Shown in pieces: positions 59,501 through 64,000 of a DNA stretch of 64,000 bases; position 1 is the first letter of the stretch; each line of letters opens with the position of its first letter. Location: assembly GCA_017992475.1 (NCBI GenBank), contig JAGOOO010000002.1, positions 1 to 64,000 of the forward strand, given 5' to 3'. A program made the translations under genes and the position numbers. This stretch comes from Caldisericia bacterium. Lineage in GTDB: Bacteria > Caldisericota > Caldisericia > JAAYUI01. The notes below the pieces were generated by a model. It was not told the origin of the DNA, did not search any database, and saw only the letters and a program-made list of their open reading frames with translations.

Positions 59501-59576
59501 GGCGAGGTAGCTCAGCGGTCAGAGCACGCGGCTCATACCCGCGGTGTCGTGGGTCCGATTCCCACCCTCGCCACCA
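59501..59576 (+). tRNA. tRNA-Met (anticodon CAT)
   Basis: 76 bases with encoded CCA. The acceptor GGCGAGG pairs with CCTCGCC and the anticodon loop is CTCATAC between CGCGG and CCGCG. The paired G1-C72 and the stem lacking the three-G run argue for elongator Met, or tRNA-Ile2 if the C is modified, rather than the initiator. No separate promoter is obvious, so it may be transcribed with the DivIC-like gene. Confidence 0.93.
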
Positions 59577-59630
59577 TTTGTCTGGGTGATTCTGTCGTTA
59601 GGTTGTCGTTTTTTTGTTCACATCTAGCTA

Positions 59631-59659
59631 TTGCATTTTTTTAATTGTTAGTATAGGAT
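59631..59659 (+). promoter_or_regulatory. Possible promoter of second HTH gene
   Basis: TTGCAT (59631..59636), a 17-base spacer and TAGGAT (59654..59659), nine bases before the ATG. Weaker than the other leaderless cases; GGG at 59662..59664 could act as a ribosome site. Confidence 0.4.
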
Positions 59660-59668
59660 TTGGGCAAG

Positions 59669-60049
59669 ATGGCAAAACAAACAATGACGACTTTAGGAGA
59701 GTTTCTTAATCAGCAGCGGTTGCAAAAGAAAGTTACCTTCGCAGAACTTGCCAAGTCTTGCAGCATGGCTACGCCAACAATATGGAAAGTAATAAAAGAC
59801 AAAGCAAGGCCCAAAGATTTGACACTCCAGGCGCTTTCTGAATCGCTGAACATTCCTTTGCAGGAATTATTCAGGATAAGGGACAAAACCCGCTACCCGT
59901 CCACCAAGAGAAGAACAAGAAGGGCCGCAGAAGAGATCTATCAAAATCAGTCAATTGGAAAAGAAGAACTAATGGAACTTATACAAAACTCCAAGATTTC
60001 CAACCAGACGATTGAGGCAGTCTACGACCTGATCCAATCGATAGGCTGA
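59669..60049 (+). CDS. Cro/CI-type helix-turn-helix regulator
   Basis: 126 residues. The HTH has TFAELAKSCSMATPTIWKVIKDKARPKDLTLQAL, in pieces FAELAKSC and TPTIWKVIKD. A basic linker (STKRRTRRAA) leads to a helical tail. It has the same layout as the HTH gene at 55297 and may be a distant paralogue, but it has no large palindrome. The start at 59669 is chosen over the TTG at 59660. The stop directly abuts the stop of the convergent kinase. Confidence 0.78.
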   Translation: MAKQTMTTLGEFLNQQRLQKKVTFAELAKSCSMATPTIWKVIKDKARPKDLTLQALSESLNIPLQELFRIRDKTRYPSTKRRTRRAAEEIYQNQSIGKEELMELIQNSKISNQTIEAVYDLIQSIG

Positions 60050-63000
60050 TTAGTTCTCGGTTTTGATTCCCAAACGATTGCTGAAATTTTTTAGCTCTCT
60101 TTCGAGTATTGCAGTATTTTCTGATGATTCTGCTTTGTCTTCCAATCTTAATGATGATTCAAGATCAGTGATTATTCTAAAAAGATCTTCATCATAGGCC
60201 ATCCCTTTTATTTCATGGGCGCATTTTGATGCTTTTTTGAGATCGTTTTCCTGTATGTGTTGTTTTATTTCTTTGATATTTTTTAGGCTTCCTGTAATAT
60301 ATTCCGCCATCATCTCTTTTAATCTGGTTTTTTCTATCAACAGCTTCTCAGACAAGCATGACAGGGCATCTTTTTTTGATTCGGGGCTGGTTTTTGAGAT
60401 TGCCTGTGCCATTCCTGTGACCAAGTCGGCTATTTTTATCGGTTTTGACAGATAGCCATCCATCCCGCCTTCGAGGCATTTCTTTTTGTCATCCTCGGTG
60501 GCAAAAGCTGTTAACGCTATGATCGGCAATCTGGGTCCATGTTCCTTGTCTTCGTTGTATCTTATCTGCATTGTTGCGTCCAGCCCGGACAAGTCGGGCA
60601 TCTGGATGTCCATCAGGCAAACATCAAAATGGTTTTTGAGTGCCAGATTGACGGCAGCAAGGCTGGAGGTCGCAGAAACCATTTCGCAATGGATTGTTTT
60701 GGAAATTTCCTCCAGGAGGGCGATGTTCATCTTGTTGTCTTCGACCAGCAGGATCTTTTTATCCTCGATAGTCTTTAATGCTATTTCGTAGTTCCATGGG
60801 TAGAGCTTTGCGAGAGAAAAATAGATCGATTTTATAAAATCATCCTTGTTCGATTTGTTGCTGGCAAAACACGGAATGTCCTTTCCTATCGTTAATATGT
60901 TGCACTCTTTTGACCATTTCTCAGACTGTTCGTCGTTTTTGGGGTTTTCTGTAATGATTAATCCTGATCCTTCAACCCAAATTGACTCCTCAACTGCTAT
61001 GCCGACTTTTGCTAGGAGATTTGCAACAAGCTCTTTCAATTGCGGGGAGCTGATATGCAAGAATGCCCTGACCGGTGTTTGAATATTTTGTATAGTGGCA
61101 CCTTCAGCCTTTGATAATGAGAGACCTATTACGAACGTGGTTCCATTTTTCTCATTTTCTATTGCCTTTATCGTTCCACCCATTGCATCCAGGATTCCCC
61201 TTGTGATTGCAAGGCCGAGTCCTGTTCCGCCAAAACGCCTGGAATATGACCCATCAACTTGCATGAACGCCTGGAATATTTTTTCCCTCATCTCCCAAGG
61301 GATTCCTATACCAGTATCACTTACTGAAATCTCGTAATCAATTTTTGATTTGGTCTCTTTTTTTGCTGCCACCTTGATTTCAATGTGGCCCTTTTTTGTG
61401 AATTTTGCTGCATTATCAAGCAGATTCACCATCACTTGCCTGAGTTTTGGTGAATCAATGAGGCAGATCTTGTCAGAGCCAGCTCCAAATTCTACTTCTA
61501 TTGAATTTTTTGAGAGTTCAGCTTTTGGTTTTACCAACAAAACAGATTCTTCCACAATATTTTTGATGCTGCCTGGGACAAGTGAAAGTTTCAGTTTCCC
61601 AGCCTCTATTTTTGTAATGTCCAAAATATCTGCGGTGATTGTGTTGATGGCATTTGCTGCCGTTGTGATGGCTGAGAGATAATTGCCAGATTCAGGTGAA
61701 TTTGCATTTCTCTCAAGGAGCTCGACAAAACCAAGCAGTGCGTTCAGCGGAGTTCTGATCTCATGCGACATGTTTGCCAGAAATTCACTTTTTGCCCTGT
61801 TTGCTTCCTCGGCCATTTTTTTGGCCTCTTCGAGCTGGACCATAAATTCCCTTTGCTCTGTAATGTCGTGGGCCAAAATGAGTACCTGGTCATTACTATA
61901 AGGGACAGCCCTGGCTTCCCTGTATATTGTTTTGTTGTTTGTGTCCACCGAGTACTGGTAGATTTTCGTGGCACCTTCAACTATCGCTTTTTCAAGATTT
62001 TCCCTGGTTATTTTTGCAATGTTTTCTGGCAGGATTTCCTCAAGGGCCTTTCCTTTTGCATCAATGGGCATTATCAGGTCGCTTGCGTTGTCTGCTTTGT
62101 AATCAATGAGCTTTCCTGAAAAATCCACCCTAAAGATCATTTCTGGAATTGCCCTTAGGATTGCCCTGTTCTCGGATTCCCTTCTTCCCAGCTCCTCTTC
62201 ATTGCGTTTGTTGTCAATGAAAGCCCCAATTGTTGCGGCCATGGTTTCCAATATTGATTCGTCGCTTTTTCTCCAGATCCTCTCATAGTTGAAATCGCTA
62301 AAACTAATTCCACCCCAAAACTTTTTATCAACAAATATTGGCACTACAATAAAAGAAGAGATTTCCCTTTCCTCAAAAAATAGTTTTTCCCTGTCAGGCA
62401 GTTCCCTGACCAATTTTTTTATTGTCTTCCCTTGGGACAGGGTATTAAAAAATTGCTCAAAATCAGGTTGAATTATGGCAATGCGCTTATTTTGTTGTGT
62501 AGTATTTGGTTTGTTCTTTCGCCATTCACCCAGCACAGAAACAACCAGTTTGCCAGACTCTTCATCTTTTATGAACTGGCTGAGATTTACCATGCCTATA
62601 TCTGTTGATTCGCCGAGTGCGCCTATTGCCTGGGAAAGTGCCTCTTCGAGCGGGCCTTTTGTCATTAGCCTGTTGGTGGCGTTTGCAACACCCCTGAAGA
62701 GCCTTTCATGTATGTCAGGATCAAACCTGGTTTTGTATCTCCTGGATTCATTGGCCATTGTTATGGAAAGCAGCGTCCTAACGTGTTCCAGCATTATCTT
62801 TTCATCATTGGTGGGGGTACGTCTTCTTGTGTCGAACATTACAAGGTCCCCCAGAATCAGATTGGAGACACTCAAAGGAAGTATTACGGCACCCTTGATT
62901 CCGTAGAGCTTTGCCAGTTTGTCCATTGGCCTTCGGATCATCGGTTCGTCCCAGAAATCGAAATTATCGCCCTTGTGGTATTCATTTTGCCACAGGCGAA

Positions 63001-63184
63001 TTATTTCCATGGCATCGCTTGGCATGTTGTAGTGGATTACTGGCCCGATTTCTGAATCTATCGGAATAACAACACCTGACATGAAACCCATTGTGGAGCA
63101 GGCCACTTCAAGCGTCTTGGCGACAAACTTGTCAATTTCGAGTGATGGATCAATTGCAGATATTGCTTTGTAGAAATCTATCAT
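60050..63184 (-). CDS. Hybrid sensor histidine kinase (GAF-GAF-PAS-HisKA-HATPase-REC-HPt)
   Basis: 1044 residues without a transmembrane helix, so a soluble sensor. Two GAF-like domains span about residues 1-330 and a PAS domain about 335-450. HisKA has the phospho-His in SHEIRTPLNALLGF near 476; HATPase has DNAAKFTKKG and GTGLGLAI. A degenerate receiver-like region comes before a true receiver with the phospho-Asp in LMDIQMPDLSGLD near 859. An HPt domain ends the protein, with its His in CAHEIKGMA near 986. It starts on ATGA at the stop of the stalk/glycosidase-like gene, so the pair is coupled. The partner response regulator is not in the window. Confidence 0.92.
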   Translation of the reverse strand: MIDFYKAISAIDPSLEIDKFVAKTLEVACSTMGFMSGVVIPIDSEIGPVIHYNMPSDAMEIIRLWQNEYHKGDNFDFWDEPMIRRPMDKLAKLYGIKGAVILPLSVSNLILGDLVMFDTRRRTPTNDEKIMLEHVRTLLSITMANESRRYKTRFDPDIHERLFRGVANATNRLMTKGPLEEALSQAIGALGESTDIGMVNLSQFIKDEESGKLVVSVLGEWRKNKPNTTQQNKRIAIIQPDFEQFFNTLSQGKTIKKLVRELPDREKLFFEEREISSFIVVPIFVDKKFWGGISFSDFNYERIWRKSDESILETMAATIGAFIDNKRNEEELGRRESENRAILRAIPEMIFRVDFSGKLIDYKADNASDLIMPIDAKGKALEEILPENIAKITRENLEKAIVEGATKIYQYSVDTNNKTIYREARAVPYSNDQVLILAHDITEQREFMVQLEEAKKMAEEANRAKSEFLANMSHEIRTPLNALLGFVELLERNANSPESGNYLSAITTAANAINTITADILDITKIEAGKLKLSLVPGSIKNIVEESVLLVKPKAELSKNSIEVEFGAGSDKICLIDSPKLRQVMVNLLDNAAKFTKKGHIEIKVAAKKETKSKIDYEISVSDTGIGIPWEMREKIFQAFMQVDGSYSRRFGGTGLGLAITRGILDAMGGTIKAIENEKNGTTFVIGLSLSKAEGATIQNIQTPVRAFLHISSPQLKELVANLLAKVGIAVEESIWVEGSGLIITENPKNDEQSEKWSKECNILTIGKDIPCFASNKSNKDDFIKSIYFSLAKLYPWNYEIALKTIEDKKILLVEDNKMNIALLEEISKTIHCEMVSATSSLAAVNLALKNHFDVCLMDIQMPDLSGLDATMQIRYNEDKEHGPRLPIIALTAFATEDDKKKCLEGGMDGYLSKPIKIADLVTGMAQAISKTSPESKKDALSCLSEKLLIEKTRLKEMMAEYITGSLKNIKEIKQHIQENDLKKASKCAHEIKGMAYDEDLFRIITDLESSLRLEDKAESSENTAILERELKNFSNRLGIKTEN

Positions 63185-64000
63185 TGTCCCAGATAAGTTT
63201 CTTTTGGTTCTGCAAGAATTGTGGCCGTTCTGGTTTGCGCGTTCCACTCGACCCCAAATCCAAGCAGAGTCGATGCTGCCCTGAGTGGGATGAGGGTTCT
63301 TCCGTCAACAATGAGCGGAGCATTCGTCAAAGTGACCTCCTCCGTATCGACAATGGCTTTTTTTGAGTTTATCACAAGATTCACATGTTTTGAAACTGCA
63401 ACCAGCGAAACTGTTTTTGTTTTGGCGTCCCAGAGCGCTTTTCCACCCAAGGGCTCAACCAGATACCTTGCCGGTATATATGTGGAACCACCGATTATCT
63501 TGGGTTCAACAGTCATCTGGAGCTTTTCTTCCCCGAACTTCAATTCTTTGGAGCCGACCACAAAATCTATTTTATATGATGTCTTGAAAGGCGCAACTTT
63601 TTCACCGCCAGAGAGCCATGAAATGAACCCGATTACCTTTTCTCTGAACAATGCCATTTTGGCAGGATCAAGGACAAGCGAAAGTAGTCTCAATGATTGC
63701 CAGTTTCCGGTTCCAAGGGCTTCTGTCATTAGAGAGCCTGCTTTGACTGCTGAATCACCTTTGGACACCATCATTTTTGTATTCAACAGATCAAGCAATT
63801 GCCTGTCTTTAAGGCCCTCCAGCAAACACTCCCACCTGATGGAATGGAAGACATTGTATGATTCGTTTACATATGTCCACATTGAGTCGCCTGGCGTGTA
63901 GGAGCCATCGCCAAGCATCTGGTCAAAATCATTAAAGGGGTCTCCGTAATATTGCTGGTAGTTGCCAAAAGAAAGATATTTCAATCCATGTGTATAAGCG
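63181..64000 (-). CDS. Partial glycoside hydrolase-like (DUF4091-type) protein with C-terminal stalk domain
   Basis: The gene runs off the right end; about 272 codons are visible and the N-terminus is missing. The first 80 residues (NYQQYYGDPFNDFDQMLGDG...HSIRWECLLEGLKDRQLLDLL) resemble the end of DUF4091 glycosidase-like domains, where an Arg-x-Glu-x-Leu-x-Glu-Gly helix is typical. A stalk domain follows from about residue 150, with GGSTYIPARYLVE and DGRTLIPLRAAST. It is presumably secreted and surface-attached. Its stop overlaps the hybrid kinase start. Confidence 0.72.
   Translation of the reverse strand, partial: AYTHGLKYLSFGNYQQYYGDPFNDFDQMLGDGSYTPGDSMWTYVNESYNVFHSIRWECLLEGLKDRQLLDLLNTKMMVSKGDSAVKAGSLMTEALGTGNWQSLRLLSLVLDPAKMALFREKVIGFISWLSGGEKVAPFKTSYKIDFVVGSKELKFGEEKLQMTVEPKIIGGSTYIPARYLVEPLGGKALWDAKTKTVSLVAVSKHVNLVINSKKAIVDTEEVTLTNAPLIVDGRTLIPLRAASTLLGFGVEWNAQTRTATILAEPKETYLGQ

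Noticed and set aside
1-64000. Selenocysteine UGA codon in a gene of this window
   Set aside because: selA is present, but none of the recognised genes is interrupted by an in-frame TGA at an expected Cys position, and I saw no SECIS-like case.
1-64000. CRISPR array, insertion sequence, prophage, toxin-antitoxin or defence island
   Set aside because: No regularly spaced repeats, transposase, integrase or phage genes are visible; the two small HTH genes have no paired toxin.

Overview
The window is a compact bacterial chromosome segment of moderate G+C (by eye). It carries about 50 protein genes, three tRNAs (Gln-TTG, Phe-GAA, Met-CAT) and no insertion sequence, prophage or CRISPR array. Marker genes are bacterial: rpsB-tsf-pyrH-frr-uppS-cdsA-dxr-rseP-ispG, prs-glmU and minC-maf. 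The metabolism looks anaerobic and cobalamin-dependent: class II ribonucleotide reductase, an NfnAB-type ferredoxin:NADP oxidoreductase, ATP-PEP carboxykinase with a methylmalonyl-CoA mutase B12 subunit, MeaB and CobO, a GlcD/HdrD-like oxidoreductase, SelA and a DsrE/TusA sulfur relay. Secreted proteins ending in copper-amine-oxidase-N ('stalk') domains recur. I cannot place the organism in a phylum; an uncultured anaerobic lineage rich in stalk-domain proteins would fit, but this is a weak inference.

Layout. 1-7.6 kb: a lipoprotein operon, a secreted stalk protein, then minC, maf, a radical SAM gene and nfnAB. 7.7-15.4 kb: secreted M6 peptidase with a dockerin-like tail, stalk protein, Fur-family regulator with nrdJ, and a secreted alkaline-phosphatase-fold protein. 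15.4-18.9 kb: PPC protein, rplY, prs, glmU, tRNA-Gln. 19-21.6 kb: PQQ-propeller/cohesin/stalk protein. 21.7-26.5 kb: TetR, MMPL exporter and a coiled-coil surface protein behind two tandem palindromic operators. 26.6-31.8 kb: lipoate ligase, tRNA-Phe, merR-nifS-nifU, dxs. 31.8-35.2 kb: CoA-binding protein, thioesterase, selA, nth, speD. 35.3-42.3 kb: CstR-like persulfide sensor, GlcD/GlcF-like pair, a tandem pair of AraC-GyrI regulators, and the DsrE-TusA-DsrE-DsrF-DsrH operon. 42.4-51.6 kb: the rpsB-to-hflX operon. 51.7-64 kb: large subtilisin, autoregulated HTH gene, cobO-meaB-mcm-pckA, DivIC-like protein, tRNA-Met, a second HTH gene, a hybrid histidine kinase and a glycosidase-like/stalk protein running off the right end.

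Two signals stand out. First, many transcription units appear leaderless: a sigma70-type -10 hexamer lies 6 to 8 bases (usually exactly 7) upstream of the chosen ATG or GTG, usually with a TTGAAA/TTGACN box 16-17 bases further up and no Shine-Dalgarno sequence. Examples start at 995, 7708, 29800, 31755, 31833, 35349, 55297, 58963 and 59043. Genes inside operons instead use strong Shine-Dalgarno sequences and ATGA/GTGA overlaps. Second, the 35-42 kb region looks like a reactive-sulfur response locus: a CsoR-family repressor with the Cys/Asn/Cys signature of the CstR persulfide sensor, and a CsoR/CstR-type palindrome (ATACCCC-ATA-GGGGTAT) between the promoter and first gene of the sulfur-relay operon.

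No stretch longer than 300 bases lacks a gene; the longest is 42245-42525, which holds a hairpin, the rpsB promoter and a structured leader.
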